A stretch of DNA of 59,647 nucleotides from an uncultured Clostridia bacterium (GCA_944351415.1 CALVPQ010000007.1:1-59647); one strand, 5' to 3'; positions 1 through 10,185 are shown, counted from the stretch's first letter. Notes: generated by a model not told the origin, from the letters alone. Made by a program: numbers and translations.

Positions 1-24
1 AATTAACTTCATCTTTAGTGACAT
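1..24 (-). CDS. Start of a minus-strand gene, cut by the window edge
   Basis: Only the first eight codons lie in the window (reading M-S-L-K-M-K-L-I). The start is supported by an AAGGAGAG Shine-Dalgarno on the minus strand at about 29-36, five bases before ATG. The product cannot be named from so little. It would be divergent from the walJ region, and the 330 bases between are AT-rich. Confidence 0.5.
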
Positions 25-354
25 AAATCTCTCCTTATTCTATTTTGCTAAAACTCGCCGTTTTTTATGCAAAAATCAAATTCGACATTTTTTGCAATTT
101 ATAACTTAATTATAATAATTTAGAAAAGTTCTGTCAAAATAATTAAGATACTTGTAGAGAGATAAAACAAATTTTAAAAAAATATTTCTAATACTACTTT
201 TCATCAATAAAAATCTCTATACTGACAACTTTTTTATAAAAACAAATTTGTTAATTTGATATTTTGACATTTTTCTTTTAAAAGTGGCAGTATTTCTATT
301 TTTTTTCTTCTATAAGATTTTTGTATACATTATCTGTGTGATAAAATTAGTTTT

Positions 355-525
355 GTGAAAAATAACCTATTTTTTGTTTTTGGACTTATAATATTTGCAA
401 TTTTAATCTGGCTTTTCACATCTATTTGCATAAATTATAGTTATAAAAACACAGAAAACAATGTTACAATTTCTGAAAAATATGAAAAAGAAACTTTCAT
501 AACATTTTCTATGCATGAAAAATAG
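355..525 (+). CDS. Possible 56-residue single-pass membrane protein
   Basis: A GTG-started frame of 56 codons gives a product with two charged/polar residues at the N-terminus, one strongly hydrophobic segment (about residues 5-27, rich in F, I and L) and a polar, charged tail. That is the layout of a small single-pass membrane protein. There is no Shine-Dalgarno. A TAAAAT box at 342-347 ends seven bases before the GTG, so any transcript would start almost at the start codon, as for several other genes here. I recognise no family. Stretches 1-354 and 526-558 otherwise show only AT-rich sequence. It could be chance coding. Confidence 0.35.
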   Translation: MKNNLFFVFGLIIFAILIWLFTSICINYSYKNTENNVTISEKYEKETFITFSMHEK

Positions 526-558
526 TTTAAATTATTATCCATATAAAACTGCAAAAAC

Positions 559-587
559 TTGCAAAAAAATACAAAATAATATATAAT
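559..587 (+). promoter_or_regulatory. Sigma-70-type promoter of walJ
   Basis: TTGCAA (559-564), a 17-base spacer, then a perfect TATAAT (582-587). The start codon follows nine bases after the -10 box, so the predicted transcript has a leader of only about 0-3 nt and no room for a Shine-Dalgarno. Confidence 0.75.
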
Positions 588-596
588 ATTGTCACT

Positions 597-1379
597 ATGC
601 GAGTTATCAATCTATCATCAGGAAGTGACGGAAATATTACTTATATTGAAGCGGATAACACAAAATTGTTGTTAGACGATGGTTTGTCGTGCCAAGAAAC
701 AATTAAAAGATTGGAACTTATTGGAGTAAAGCCTAGTGAGCTTAATGGAATTATTATATCGCATGAGCATAGCGACCATATCAAAGGTGTTGATATATTC
801 TCAAGTAAATTTAATTTGCCTGTTTATGCACACGAACAAGTTTGGCAAGGACTTGATGATAAGCTGAAAAAAGTTTCATCTCTTAACAGAAAACTATTTG
901 ACGGAGATTTTGAACTTCAAGACCTTACCATCTCTCCTGTCGAAGTTCCACATGATGTTAAATGCTTCGGCTTTAGCTTTTCTCAAGGCAATAAAAAAAT
1001 TTCTGTAGTTACAGACCTAGGGCATACTACTGATAAAATTATACATTCAATTTCTGGAAGCCAAATTGTATACTTAGAGGCAAATTATGATAAAGAAAAG
1101 TTATTTAATGGCACTAAGTATCCCCTTTCACTTAAAAGACGTATTGATGGTCCTAACGGACATCTATCAAACAATGCAAGCGCAATGGCTGTTGAAAGAC
1201 TTGCTATGAGTGGAACAAGGCAAATTATACTTTCACACCTGAGCAAGGAAAATAATAGCCCAGACCTTGCCTATAATTTTGTATGCACTGAGCTTAAAAA
1301 AGATGGAATAATAGAAGGACAAGATGTTAGAATTGATGTTGCAACAACCTCAAATGGTGTTTTCTTTAGGCTTAAGTAG
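597..1379 (+). CDS. walJ: WalJ/YycJ-type metallo-beta-lactamase-fold nuclease
   Basis: A 260-residue metallo-beta-lactamase (MBL) fold protein. The metal-binding HxHxDH motif is HEHSDH at about residues 55-60. A GPNGHLSN motif and a late LSHLSKENN motif are characteristic of the YycJ/WalJ branch, a cytoplasmic nuclease group known as 5'-3' exonucleases linked to mismatch repair in Bacillus. Length and motif order fit the full family. In many Firmicutes it sits at the end of the walRK operon; here it stands alone after its own promoter. The start is fixed by a TTGCAA-N17-TATAAT promoter ending nine bases upstream, which implies a near-leaderless mRNA. Assignment to the family is firm; the repair role is family knowledge. 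Confidence 0.85.
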   Translation: MRVINLSSGSDGNITYIEADNTKLLLDDGLSCQETIKRLELIGVKPSELNGIIISHEHSDHIKGVDIFSSKFNLPVYAHEQVWQGLDDKLKKVSSLNRKLFDGDFELQDLTISPVEVPHDVKCFGFSFSQGNKKISVVTDLGHTTDKIIHSISGSQIVYLEANYDKEKLFNGTKYPLSLKRRIDGPNGHLSNNASAMAVERLAMSGTRQIILSHLSKENNSPDLAYNFVCTELKKDGIIEGQDVRIDVATTSNGVFFRLK

Positions 1380-1452
1380 GCTTAAATTGCTTGATTTGGT
1401 ATGATTATATTAAAATAAATAGCTATTTTGTAAAGTTTTTTAAAATTACCTA

Positions 1453-1481
1453 TTGAAATTACTCATAAAATATGATAAAAT
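1453..1481 (+). promoter_or_regulatory. Promoter of the 654-residue hypothetical gene
   Basis: TTGAAA (1453-1458), a 17-base spacer and TAAAAT (1476-1481). Downstream there is a short leader with a GGAGG Shine-Dalgarno (1498-1502). Confidence 0.55.
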
Positions 1482-1507
1482 AATGATAACAAAATATGGA
1501 GGTAATT

Positions 1508-3472
1508 ATGTCTAAACTTATAAAAGGTATGATAAATGAATTACTTGTCAACAAAGGTAAGGGAATTGATGATGTTATTCTCAGTAATATCGACACTGTT
1601 ACAACTTTTGACCAAAGAATCTTACAGGCGAATTGTTTGACTTCTTTATTTATGCTTGACGTTAATAAAAATCCTAGAGATGGCTTTATTAGATATTGTG
1701 ATGACCAGGAAGGTTATAGCAATAAGAAAAGTGTTAGAGTAGCTTCAATTCTTGCTGATGCACAGGCTTTCAAAAATAACTTTGACAGTAAAGATTTTGA
1801 AAACCGCAATGCTAAAAAATCTTCTATTGTTAAATTTATTGATGCAATAGAAAGCGACCAAGCAGGCTTTAAAGAAAAATACGGCAACGCCCTATTTGTT
1901 AAATCGCTTAAAGAAGTTGCAAGGCAAGTGCCAGATGCTCATTTTGCTGTTCAACTTTTATCTGCTCTTACACGTGCAAAGATAAAAGCTAAAGAAAATG
2001 ATGACTTTGAAAAGATAAATGAAATTGAAAATGATTGTAAACCATTTGTATACTTAGCTTTAAAAGGAAGCAATCCTTTTAAAAAGCAAAAAGATATTCA
2101 AAATGCAGTTTTAAACACATTCAAAGACGAAAAACGTTATGAGGCCGCTGAATATTTTAGATGCCTAAGTATTAATAACATTATCAAAACTAAACTTGCA
2201 AGTGAAAATCAACTTAATACAAATGTTGAAGAAACAAATGCAAGTAACTCACTTTTCTATATTGGCTTAGATGGTTTTCAATTACACTTGATTAATTCAA
2301 AAGACCCTAACATCAAAACAAAAACCTTACATTCTGACAACTTCACAGTGCAAACTGACGAAAAGATTACTGACATAGTTAAAAATTGCGCTCTTATTAA
2401 TGATGAACTGCAACCTACCCATAATTCTAAATACATTCAAAAAGCTCTTATGATGATAAATGATAAGGTTAATGAATTTAATGGGCAAACACAAAAGATT
2501 AAAAAATCTATTCATAATAAAGAAAACTTCCTTCAAAGTGCAATTGTATTCCTTATCCTTCTTGATGTTGAAGAAGTTAAAGATGACTACGACCCTATTG
2601 GTATCGCTCTTGCAAACCCTATTAGTGATATACTTTCTATGATGAAAGGTTCTAAACAACTTGACTCTCTTATCATGAATAGCTATAGAATTGCAAATAA
2701 AATTACAAGAGCAGAGCTTGGACAAACTATTTATGATAGATACTTTAAACAATTACCAGGAGTTGAAACAAATAAAGAAACTACAACTGAAGAACACAAT
2801 ACAACAGAAGTTTTAACTAAAAAAGCAAGAGGAACTGTTGGAACAAGTGTTGTTAAAAAACCTACAAATCAAGTTAAAGCAAACGTTCTCTTCTATAAAA
2901 AAATAACTAAGTCTTTAGTTGCTGTTTTAAGCAAAAAACAAGCAGAACTTAAAAAACTTGAAGAAAAACAACAAGCTTATGATGAAGCAAAAGCTGCAAA
3001 ACAAAAAGCAAAGAAACTTTCAAAAGCTCAGGCTGAAAAACTTGCTGAACTTCAATCTAGATATGGCAGTGCTGATGCCCTATCTAGTATGATTGACGAA
3101 CTTAAGGCTATGAATAGTGATATGGACTTCCTTGCAGACACAATGATAAAATCTATAAAGAAAGGCGAAGAACTATCTCTTGATAAAGTTAAACAATCAA
3201 TGTTCTTGAGTGAAGAACAATATCAAAAGAATGCTGAACGTATTGAAAGTTACACTGAATACTTTGAATTTATAAAAGCTTTTGATAATGCAAGAAGAGT
3301 TCAGATGGCCGACATCTATGCTTATAGAGATTCTCATAAAGGAACAGCCCTTTACAAACTTCTTATACATCTTCCAGAACAAAGAGCAAAACAACTTGTT
3401 CGTGCAATAGCAGAAACTGAAGATGAAAAGACAGCTGAAGAGCATGTTGAAGTTGGTGAATCACACAATTAG
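1508..3472 (+). CDS. Hypothetical 654-residue protein with a coiled-coil segment
   Basis: I do not recognise this protein. The ATG at 1508 is preferred over an in-frame ATG at 1496 because the strong GGAGG at 1498-1502 lies inside the longer form and is correctly placed for 1508. There is no signal peptide or membrane segment, so it is predicted cytoplasmic. The first two thirds look globular and helical. A Lys/Glu/Gln-rich segment at roughly residues 475-525 has coiled-coil character (repeated KKLEEK, KAAKQKAKK). The C-terminus is acidic. It is monocistronic, with its own promoter and a strong terminator at 3491-3520. Codon use resembles its neighbours. No function is proposed. Confidence 0.75.
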   Translation: MSKLIKGMINELLVNKGKGIDDVILSNIDTVTTFDQRILQANCLTSLFMLDVNKNPRDGFIRYCDDQEGYSNKKSVRVASILADAQAFKNNFDSKDFENRNAKKSSIVKFIDAIESDQAGFKEKYGNALFVKSLKEVARQVPDAHFAVQLLSALTRAKIKAKENDDFEKINEIENDCKPFVYLALKGSNPFKKQKDIQNAVLNTFKDEKRYEAAEYFRCLSINNIIKTKLASENQLNTNVEETNASNSLFYIGLDGFQLHLINSKDPNIKTKTLHSDNFTVQTDEKITDIVKNCALINDELQPTHNSKYIQKALMMINDKVNEFNGQTQKIKKSIHNKENFLQSAIVFLILLDVEEVKDDYDPIGIALANPISDILSMMKGSKQLDSLIMNSYRIANKITRAELGQTIYDRYFKQLPGVETNKETTTEEHNTTEVLTKKARGTVGTSVVKKPTNQVKANVLFYKKITKSLVAVLSKKQAELKKLEEKQQAYDEAKAAKQKAKKLSKAQAEKLAELQSRYGSADALSSMIDELKAMNSDMDFLADTMIKSIKKGEELSLDKVKQSMFLSEEQYQKNAERIESYTEYFEFIKAFDNARRVQMADIYAYRDSHKGTALYKLLIHLPEQRAKQLVRAIAETEDEKTAEEHVEVGESHN

Positions 3473-3490
3473 AAATAAAAGCTTAATAGA

Positions 3491-3520
3491 AAAAGATTGC
3501 AATTTAATTTGCAATCTTTT
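3491..3520. terminator. Bidirectional hairpin terminator
   Basis: A 12-bp perfect stem (3491-3502 with 3509-3520) built on AAAAGATTGCAA, with a 6-base loop, followed by a T-run on the plus strand and a shorter T-run on the minus strand. It can end both the gene at 1508-3472 and the convergent XRE regulator. It is the exact reverse complement of the hairpin at 4391-4420. Confidence 0.85.
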
Positions 3521-3629
3521 TTTTAATAATAAATTTTTTTAGAATAATATAAGATAAATTTTATTAAATAAATAAAAATACAGCTAAAAAGTGTTTATTA
3601 TTCCAATAATTTTATTAATCTTTTTTTAT

Positions 3630-3923
3630 TTACTTTTTGTTTATTATATCAATCAAACTGATAACAAGAGCCTTCTCATCATTACTAAGCATATTAAATT
3701 TTCGCATAAGTTCATTATTGCCATCTTTTTCATTATCAAAAAACTGTGACAAAGATATTCCAAAGGCACTACATAATTGTTCTAATGTTGTAAGCGAAGG
3801 CAATGTTCCCCTTGAAAACATATTAGAAAGTGTTGATTGAGAAATTCCAGACTCATCGGCAAGTCTGTAAATCGTCCAATTTCTTTCCCTTCTTAACTCA
3901 TTTATTCTCTTTAAAATATCCAT
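3630..3923 (-). CDS. XRE/Cro-family transcriptional repressor
   Basis: A 97-residue protein with a helix-turn-helix of the XRE/HTH_3 type filling residues 1-62. The recognition region includes LADESGISQSTLSNMFSRG, followed by LPSLTTLEQLCSAFGISLSQFF, both typical of the family. A short helical tail (about 66-97) may dimerise. It reads away from the broken TM2-type gene at 3965 and the two share a 41-base spacer, a usual layout for a repressor controlling its neighbour and itself. A perfect TATAAT on the minus strand (3935-3930) ends six bases before ATG, so the mRNA should start at the start codon; no clear -35 box is visible. The family is firm, the target is inference. Confidence 0.85.
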   Translation of the reverse strand: MDILKRINELRRERNWTIYRLADESGISQSTLSNMFSRGTLPSLTTLEQLCSAFGISLSQFFDNEKDGNNELMRKFNMLSNDEKALVISLIDIINKK

Positions 3924-3964
3924 GCTTTAATTATAATATACATTTTAGAAGTAAGGAGAAAAAT

Positions 3965-4387
3965 ATGGAAATAATTAAAGTTACACCAGAATATGTGTAT
4001 ATCGGAATAGATGATGGACAAGTTCTACAGATGAAAAAAACGATTTAGATTTTGATGCTAAGGTAGAAATGGAAGTAGAAAAATATATTTCTAATGACGA
4101 AATTATTATTGCACCCAAATATCCTAAAGAAGAAAGTAGATTACAAAAAAGTGAGAGTGATACATCTGAAAAAAGTATTGTTGTTAATGTTAATAATTCC
4201 AACGCTCAAAACTATGCACCAAAACCTGCTACAACTGTAAGCAGTGGAAAGGTTGTAAATAAAGTTATATACATTTTTCTGTATTCTTTTTTGTTGGACT
4301 ATAGTTCCCGCTATTATTGGCTTATTTGATGGCATATCTGCTTGCTTTAAACCAGCTGATAGAAGAGGAAATATAATTATTGAATAA
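3965..4387 (+). pseudogene. Decayed TM2-domain membrane protein gene
   Basis: An intact AAGGAG precedes ATG 3965, but the frame ends after 27 codons at TAG 4046. Just before, at 4034-4040, is a run of seven A. Slipping back one base there continues as KNDLDFDAKVEMEVEK and on to about residue 100. After GKVVNKVIYIFL the frame is lost again. A third frame then reads YILFCWTIVPAIIGLFDG and KPADRRGNIII to a stop at 4385-4387, which is the end of a TM2 domain. The middle of the TM2 domain (the GGLGxHKFYxG part of the family) is missing, so there is an internal deletion as well as a frameshift. The N-terminal VYIGIDDGQ resembles the start of Firmicute TM2 proteins. Programmed frameshifting is unlikely given the deletion. 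Confidence 0.7.
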
Positions 4388-4390
4388 GAA

Positions 4391-4420
4391 AAAAGATTGC
4401 AAATTAAATTGCAATCTTTT
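4391..4420. terminator. Bidirectional hairpin terminator after uvrA
   Basis: A 12-bp stem (4391-4402 with 4409-4420), loop ATTAAA, with T-runs on both strands. It serves uvrA on the minus strand and the broken TM2-type gene on the plus strand. The 150 bases from here to the uvrA stop are almost only A and T and contain nothing else I can see. Confidence 0.8.
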
Positions 4421-4570
4421 TTATAAAATTATTTTTATAAAATTATATAATTTATTTAATTTAAAAAATAATTTATCTTATTATATTTTTCTATATTTAA
4501 CTTATTTTTTATTTATTTTTTATTTTAAATTAAAATAATTTTATTTATTTTTTATATTTAATATTTTTTA

Positions 4571-7405
4571 TTATTTAATCAACATATTTTTTAGATATTT
4601 GCCTGTGTATGATTTTTGGCATTTTACAACTTCTTCTGGAGTGCCTTGTGTTACAATTCTGCCTCCACCATCTCCACCTTCTGGCCCTAAATCTATTATA
4701 TAATCAGCCGACTTAATCACATCTAAATTATGTTCTATAACAACAACAGTGTTGCCATTTTCTACAAGTCTATTGAGAATGGCTATAAGTTTTTTGATGT
4801 CATAGATATGCAATCCTGTTGTAGGTTCATCTAAAAGATAGATAGTTTTTCCTGTTGACTTTTTAGACAACTCTGTTGCCAGTTTGACACGCTGAGCCTC
4901 GCCACCTGATAGTGTTGTTGCTGGTTGCCCAAGTTTGATATAATCAAGCCCAACATCGTGAAGTGCTTGCACCTTATTTTTTATAGATGGTATATTTTCA
5001 AAGAACTTAAGAGCTTCTTCTACCGTCATATCAAGAACTTCTGATATTGTTTTCCCTTTATATCTAACTTCAAGTGTTTCTCTATTATATCTATGCCCTT
5101 TACAAGCCTCACACGGCACAACAATATCTGGTAAAAAATACATCTCAATTTCTTTTACACCAGCACCTTCACACGCCTCACAACGACCACCTTTCACATT
5201 AAAACTAAACCTGCCAGCAGTATAGCCCTTTGCTTTTGCATCAGGTGTGCTTGCAAAAAGTTCTCGAATGGCGGAAAACATACCAACATAAGTTGCTGGA
5301 TTTGAGCGTGGTGTTCTTCCTATCGGTGATTGGTCTATATCAATAACTTTATCAAGTAGTTCAACATTTTCAAAACTTTCAAACTTACCAAGTTCTAACC
5401 TGCTATTATTTAATTTATTTGAAAGATACGGATAGACAACTTCATTTAAAAGTGAAGATTTCCCACTTCCTGAAACACCAGTGATACAGGTAAATACACC
5501 AAGAGGAATATCGACGTCTAAATTTTTAAGATTATTTTCTTTTGCTCCCCTTACCTTTAAATAATTCTTTGGTGTTCGTCTACTAGATGGCACTTCAATT
5601 TTTTCTTCACCTGTTAAGAACTTTGCTGTTATTGAGTTTGGTGCTTTTATAATATCGTCATAAGTTCCGTTGGCAACAATCTCTCCGCCATGAACACCTG
5701 CAAGTGGTCCCACATCTACAATCCAATCAGCAGCACGAATTGTATCTTCATCATGTTCAACAACTATTAAAGTGTTGCCTAGGTCACGTAGTTGACGAAG
5801 TGTTTTTATAAGTCTGTCATTATCTCTTTGGTGAAGTCCAATAGATGGTTCATCTAAGATGTATAAAACCCCTGAAAGTCCACTGCCTATTTGAGTTGCA
5901 AGACGAATACGTTGAGATTCACCACCAGACAAGGTCTCTGCAGAGCGAGAAAGGGTTAAATATTCAAGTCCAACATCTGATAAAAATTTAAGACGTGCTT
6001 TTATTTCCTTTAAAATACTATGAGCAATTTCTGTTTTTTCCTTTGACAAACTTAAATCATCAAAAAATGGTAAAAGCTCCCCTACTGACATTTCACATAT
6101 TTGTGCTATATTCTTATCTTTTATTCTTACAGAAAGAGCACTTTCGTTTAGTCTTTGTCCCTTGCATGTTGGGCAAGTTATTTCTCTTACAAACTTACCA
6201 ATTTCAAAACGAACATACTCGCTTTTACTTTCGGCAAGTCGTCTTTTTAAATTATTTATTATACCCTCAAAAGCCAAAGCTTTCTTTCCGTTAAAATGTT
6301 CAAAGGTTTTATTTCTTGCTTCGCTTTCATATAAATCTAGTTTTTCACCATTATTGCCATATAAAAGAAGTTCAATTTGTTTGCGCGGTAGTTTTGAAAC
6401 AGGGCAATCCATATCTATATCATATTTTTTGCAAAGTGCTTTGATATATCGTTCAGCAAGCCCACCACTATCTACTCGCCACCCCGTTGCATTAAATGCT
6501 CCTTGATTAATCGAAAGATTGTCATCTTTTAAAATAACATCTTCCGATACATCAGAATAAACTCCAAGACCTGAGCATGTTGGACATGCACCATAAGGGG
6601 CATTGAACGAAAATAAACGTGGTGTGACTTCTTCAAGCGTCCAGCCACAATATGGGCAGGCATAATTTGTGCTGAAAAGTTGTTCTTTATCTTCATCAGC
6701 AACAATAACAAGCCCTTCTGTAAGTTTTACTGCTGTTTCAATAGAATCGGTTAATCTTGAATTTATTCCATCTTTAAGCACAAGTCTATCTACCACAACC
6801 CTTATATTATGCTTTATATTTTTATCAAGATTTATTTCTTCATCAAGCATGTATATACTGCCATCAACTTGAACACGGGTAAATCCTGATTTTTTTAAAC
6901 TTTCAAATTGCTTGATAAATGTTCCCTTTTGCCCACGAACAATTGGAGCTAAAATTGTTAACTTACTGCCACTATTGTATGTTAAAACCGCATCTACAAT
7001 TTGGTCGATAGTCTGTTGAGAAATAGGTTTTTTACAATGAGGACAATATGGGGTTCCAACACGTGCAAAAAGAAGCCTGAGATAGTCGTATATCTCAGTG
7101 ACTGTTCCAACTGTTGAACGTGGATTATGATTTGTTGTTTTTTGGTCAATTGATATTGCTGGACTTAATCCATCAATAGATTCAACGTCAGGTTTTTGTG
7201 CCTGCCCTAAAAATTGACGTGCATAAGAAGAAAGACTTTCAATATATCGTCTTTGCCCCTCTGCAAAGATTGTGCCAAAAGCAAGGCTTGACTTACCTGA
7301 ACCACTGACACCTGTGAATACCACTAATTTATTTTTAGGAATTTCTAAATCTATATTTTTTAAATTATTTTCTTTTGCACCCTTAATTATAATCTTATCT
7401 TTCAT
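4571..7405 (-). CDS. uvrA: Excinuclease ABC subunit A (UvrA)
   Basis: A 944-residue DNA-damage sensor of nucleotide excision repair, the normal length for the family. It has two ABC ATPase modules: Walker [10 protein letters not shown] at about residues 32-40 and again near 640, each with an LSGGE signature and a downstream DEP(S/T)xGLH Walker B. Zinc-binding CxxC pairs are present near 250-285 and in the CEACEGAG...CEACKGH region. UvrA dimers load UvrB, encoded directly upstream here in the same direction. The start is supported by a near-consensus promoter whose -10 box ends six bases before ATG, leaving no Shine-Dalgarno: the message is predicted to be leaderless. The identification is certain. 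Confidence 0.97.
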   Translation of the reverse strand: MKDKIIIKGAKENNLKNIDLEIPKNKLVVFTGVSGSGKSSLAFGTIFAEGQRRYIESLSSYARQFLGQAQKPDVESIDGLSPAISIDQKTTNHNPRSTVGTVTEIYDYLRLLFARVGTPYCPHCKKPISQQTIDQIVDAVLTYNSGSKLTILAPIVRGQKGTFIKQFESLKKSGFTRVQVDGSIYMLDEEINLDKNIKHNIRVVVDRLVLKDGINSRLTDSIETAVKLTEGLVIVADEDKEQLFSTNYACPYCGWTLEEVTPRLFSFNAPYGACPTCSGLGVYSDVSEDVILKDDNLSINQGAFNATGWRVDSGGLAERYIKALCKKYDIDMDCPVSKLPRKQIELLLYGNNGEKLDLYESEARNKTFEHFNGKKALAFEGIINNLKRRLAESKSEYVRFEIGKFVREITCPTCKGQRLNESALSVRIKDKNIAQICEMSVGELLPFFDDLSLSKEKTEIAHSILKEIKARLKFLSDVGLEYLTLSRSAETLSGGESQRIRLATQIGSGLSGVLYILDEPSIGLHQRDNDRLIKTLRQLRDLGNTLIVVEHDEDTIRAADWIVDVGPLAGVHGGEIVANGTYDDIIKAPNSITAKFLTGEEKIEVPSSRRTPKNYLKVRGAKENNLKNLDVDIPLGVFTCITGVSGSGKSSLLNEVVYPYLSNKLNNSRLELGKFESFENVELLDKVIDIDQSPIGRTPRSNPATYVGMFSAIRELFASTPDAKAKGYTAGRFSFNVKGGRCEACEGAGVKEIEMYFLPDIVVPCEACKGHRYNRETLEVRYKGKTISEVLDMTVEEALKFFENIPSIKNKVQALHDVGLDYIKLGQPATTLSGGEAQRVKLATELSKKSTGKTIYLLDEPTTGLHIYDIKKLIAILNRLVENGNTVVVIEHNLDVIKSADYIIDLGPEGGDGGGRIVTQGTPEEVVKCQKSYTGKYLKNMLIK

Positions 7406-7411
7406 AAGTAT

Positions 7412-7440
7412 ATTATACCACCTTTAAATTAAAGTAACAA
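7412..7440 (-). promoter_or_regulatory. Promoter of uvrA, predicted leaderless
   Basis: On the minus strand: TTGTTA (7440-7435), 17-base spacer, TATAAT (7417-7412), then six bases to the uvrA ATG at 7405. Expected transcription start is at or within a base of the A of ATG. The rest of the uvrB-uvrA gap (to 7608) is A/T-only-like sequence with no other feature visible and no LexA/DinR box that I could recognise. Confidence 0.75.
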
Positions 7441-7608
7441 TAAAAAATTAAATTGAAAAAATCAAAATAAACATAAAAAAAAATTAAAAATCAGTAAAAT
7501 ATCTAATAATTAAATAATAATTTTATAGATATTTATTTTTTTAATTCAAAAATATTGAATAAAAAATAAAATTATTATTTTAATAATTTTTATATAATTA
7601 TAATAATT

Positions 7609-9579
7609 TTATTTATTCTTACCACGAGTAAGTTTTTCAAGTTGTTTACGAAGTTTTTGAATTTTATTTCGAAGTTCTATTGCTCGTTCAAAATCTAAAG
7701 CTCCTGATGCAACCTTCATCATGGCTGTAAGTTTTTCTATCTGGGCAGGGATTTCTTCTTTTTTAAGTTTTCCGTCATCGACTTTCTTTGTTATCTCAAG
7801 GCTATTTTTTACTTCTTTTATAATTGTTTTAGGTGTTATACCATGTTCTTTATTAAATTTTTCTTGTAGTTCTCTACGTTTTCTTGTTGTTTCAATTGCC
7901 TTTTTCATAGATTCTGTTTCAATATCTGCATACATAATAACCCGTCCATCTGCATTTCTTGCTGCCCTGCCTATAGTTTGAATTAATGCCCCTTCGCTTC
8001 TTAAGAATCCTTCTTTATCGGCATCTAGTATTGCAACAAGTTCTACCTCAGGCATATCAAGCCCTTCTCTTAAAAGATTAATTCCAACAAGAACATCAAA
8101 TTCGCCTAAGCGAAGTCCGTTTACAATCTCTACTCTCTCCATAGTGTCAATTTCAGAGTGCATATACTTAGTTTTAAAATTGTGTTCTTGAAGATAGGTT
8201 GTTAAACTTTCTGCCATCTTTTTTGTAAGGGTGGTCACAAGCACTCGCGCATTGTGTGAAATAACTTTTTGAATTTCTAGCATTAAATCTTCAATTTGGT
8301 TCTTAATAGGTTTAACTTCAATTAATGGGTCAAGAAGCCCTGTTGGTCGTATAACCTGCTCAACAACTTGTCCAGCATGAGAAAGTTCATACTGAGCTGG
8401 TGTTGCTGAAACATACATCACCTGCCCTATTTTGCTTTCAAATTCATTAAATGTGAGAGGTCTGTTGTCTCTTGCTGCTGGCAGGCGAAAGCCATAATCA
8501 ATAAGCGATTGTTTTCTTGCCTTATCACCATTATACATTGCTCGAATCTGCGGAAGTGTCATGTGGCTTTCATCTATAATTGTTAAAAAATCTCTTGGAA
8601 AATAATCAATTAAAGTATAAGGTGGTTCCCCTGGTTGTCTGCCATCAAAATATCGTGAATAATTTTCAATACCACTGCAATAGCCTACTTCTTTCATCAT
8701 TTCAATATCATAAGCAACACGTTGACCTATTCGCTCAGCTTCTATTAGTTTCCCTTGTTTTGTAAACTCATCTATAGCAATTTCCCGGTCTCTTTCAATC
8801 TCATTTATTGCCTGTTCTAGTCTTTTTCTGCCAACCGCATAGTGTGTTGCAGGATAAATTGAAACTATTTTAAGTTCATTGATTAGATTGCCTGATACAG
8901 GCTCAAAATTATATATTTTCTCTATTTCATCACCAAAAAAACGCACTTTTATTGCTAATTCTGATTGGTTTGCAAGAAAAATATCAACTGTATCCCCCTT
9001 AACACGGAATGTTGAACGTTTAAAATCAATATCATTTCTTGTGTATTGAATGTCAATAAGGCGACTTATTAGTTCATCTCTATCTATCATATCTCCTTCA
9101 TGAAGTGATATGTGTAAGTTGTAATATTCATCTGGATTGCCCAAACCATAGATACATGAAACTGATGCAACAATAATCACATCATCTCGCTCAAGAATTG
9201 AAGACGTGGCAGAAGAACGCAGCTTATCTATTTCATCATTAACTGCCATATCCTTTTCAATATAGGTATCTGATGAAACTATGTAAGCCTCTGGCTGATA
9301 ATAATCATAATAAGACACAAAATATTCAACACGATTATGTGGAAAAAACTCTCGAAATTCATTACAAAGTTGAGCTGCTAGAGTTTTATTATGGGCAATA
9401 ACTAAAGTTGGTTTTTTCATCTTTTGAATAAGGTTTGCCATTGTAAACGTCTTACCACTGCCTGTTACACCCAAAAGCACCTGCTCTTTTAATCCATCTT
9501 GAAAACCATTAACAAGTTTTTCTATTGCTTGCGGTTGGTCACCAGCTGGCTGATATTTAGAAATTAATTCAAAATCCAT
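7609..9579 (-). CDS. uvrB: Excinuclease ABC subunit B (UvrB)
   Basis: A 656-residue helicase-like damage-verification subunit of nucleotide excision repair. Walker A is GVTGSGKTF near residue 37; the DESH Walker B is near 336. The beta-hairpin region with [10 protein letters not shown] and the C-terminal UVR motif (about 610-650) for UvrC contact are present. Length is normal. An AAGGA Shine-Dalgarno lies about eight bases before ATG and a TATAAT box a little further upstream, so unlike uvrA it has an ordinary leader. uvrB-uvrA order is standard for Firmicutes, but the 203-base gap and the separate uvrA promoter suggest they are not strictly one transcript. Confidence 0.97.
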   Translation of the reverse strand: MDFELISKYQPAGDQPQAIEKLVNGFQDGLKEQVLLGVTGSGKTFTMANLIQKMKKPTLVIAHNKTLAAQLCNEFREFFPHNRVEYFVSYYDYYQPEAYIVSSDTYIEKDMAVNDEIDKLRSSATSSILERDDVIIVASVSCIYGLGNPDEYYNLHISLHEGDMIDRDELISRLIDIQYTRNDIDFKRSTFRVKGDTVDIFLANQSELAIKVRFFGDEIEKIYNFEPVSGNLINELKIVSIYPATHYAVGRKRLEQAINEIERDREIAIDEFTKQGKLIEAERIGQRVAYDIEMMKEVGYCSGIENYSRYFDGRQPGEPPYTLIDYFPRDFLTIIDESHMTLPQIRAMYNGDKARKQSLIDYGFRLPAARDNRPLTFNEFESKIGQVMYVSATPAQYELSHAGQVVEQVIRPTGLLDPLIEVKPIKNQIEDLMLEIQKVISHNARVLVTTLTKKMAESLTTYLQEHNFKTKYMHSEIDTMERVEIVNGLRLGEFDVLVGINLLREGLDMPEVELVAILDADKEGFLRSEGALIQTIGRAARNADGRVIMYADIETESMKKAIETTRKRRELQEKFNKEHGITPKTIIKEVKNSLEITKKVDDGKLKKEEIPAQIEKLTAMMKVASGALDFERAIELRNKIQKLRKQLEKLTRGKNK

Positions 9580-9676
9580 ACAAAATTCCTTCTTGATATT
9601 TATTATATACCAATATACATAATTTTTAAAGTGATTTAGTGAAAATTTATAGCAAAAAAACTCTATTAGACTTTTA

Positions 9677-10039
9677 TCAACTTTTAAATATTGCTTTTAA
9701 TATCAAACCAAAAACAAAACTGACTGTTGCTAAAAAAATACTTCTTAAGATAAGCATAAGCATCGCCTTTTTTTGTTTTTTTGCATCAGATAGATAGGTT
9801 TGCCCTTTCTTTTTTAATTTTACACAATAAAAATAACCATTTTTACTATCAGATACCACAAAGTCTATATAATTTTGTAGAGATAAACTTGCCATAATTT
9901 CATCTATTTCACTTACAGAAAGCACGATTTTATTACAAATAGCTTTGGCAATTTCATGTGGAGAAATAAGGTATGTTTTCTTACCCAAACAAGTCTTACA
10001 CAAATATTTTAAAACAAGTTTTTCTTTTCTATCTGGCAT
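9677..10039 (-). CDS. Small winged-helix-like protein with a C-terminal membrane anchor
   Basis: A 120-residue product from ATG 10039; a longer form from TTG 10081 is possible because the only AAGGAG lies 13 bases before this ATG. Residues about 1-75 alternate helices with a short beta-hairpin-like [11 protein letters not shown] stretch, resembling a winged helix. A basic linker (KKQKK) follows and then one hydrophobic segment of about 22 residues at the C-terminus, so the DNA-binding-like part would face the cytoplasm. It is clearly a paralogue of the divergent gene at 10186 (shared KLVLKxL start, similar domain order and TM tail). No family name is offered; the DNA-binding idea is inference from pattern. 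Confidence 0.6.
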   Translation of the reverse strand: MPDRKEKLVLKYLCKTCLGKKTYLISPHEIAKAICNKIVLSVSEIDEIMASLSLQNYIDFVVSDSKNGYFYCVKLKKKGQTYLSDAKKQKKAMLMLILRSIFLATVSFVFGLILKAIFKS

Positions 10040-10185
10040 TGTAAAAATAATTCTCCTTATTTTATTTTTGCACAATACCAAAAAATTATTAGACTATGAG
10101 AAAAATTGGCTTAATTAAATCTGAAAAAATTTTATACGAAATAAAAGAAATTGTATAATACAGCATAAAACACTCAAAATAAAAT

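Noticed and set aside
2327-2752. A 141-codon minus-strand frame inside the 654-residue gene
   Set aside because: No ribosome-binding site or promoter; the plus-strand frame has both and is continuous.
4034-4040. Programmed -1 frameshift at the A7 run
   Set aside because: The downstream frame is itself broken by a deletion in the TM2 domain, so a productive frameshift would not give a complete protein.
5995-6506. Plus-strand frames of 99 and 114 codons opposite uvrA
   Set aside because: Shadow frames of uvrA, overlapping each other in different phases and lacking initiation signals.
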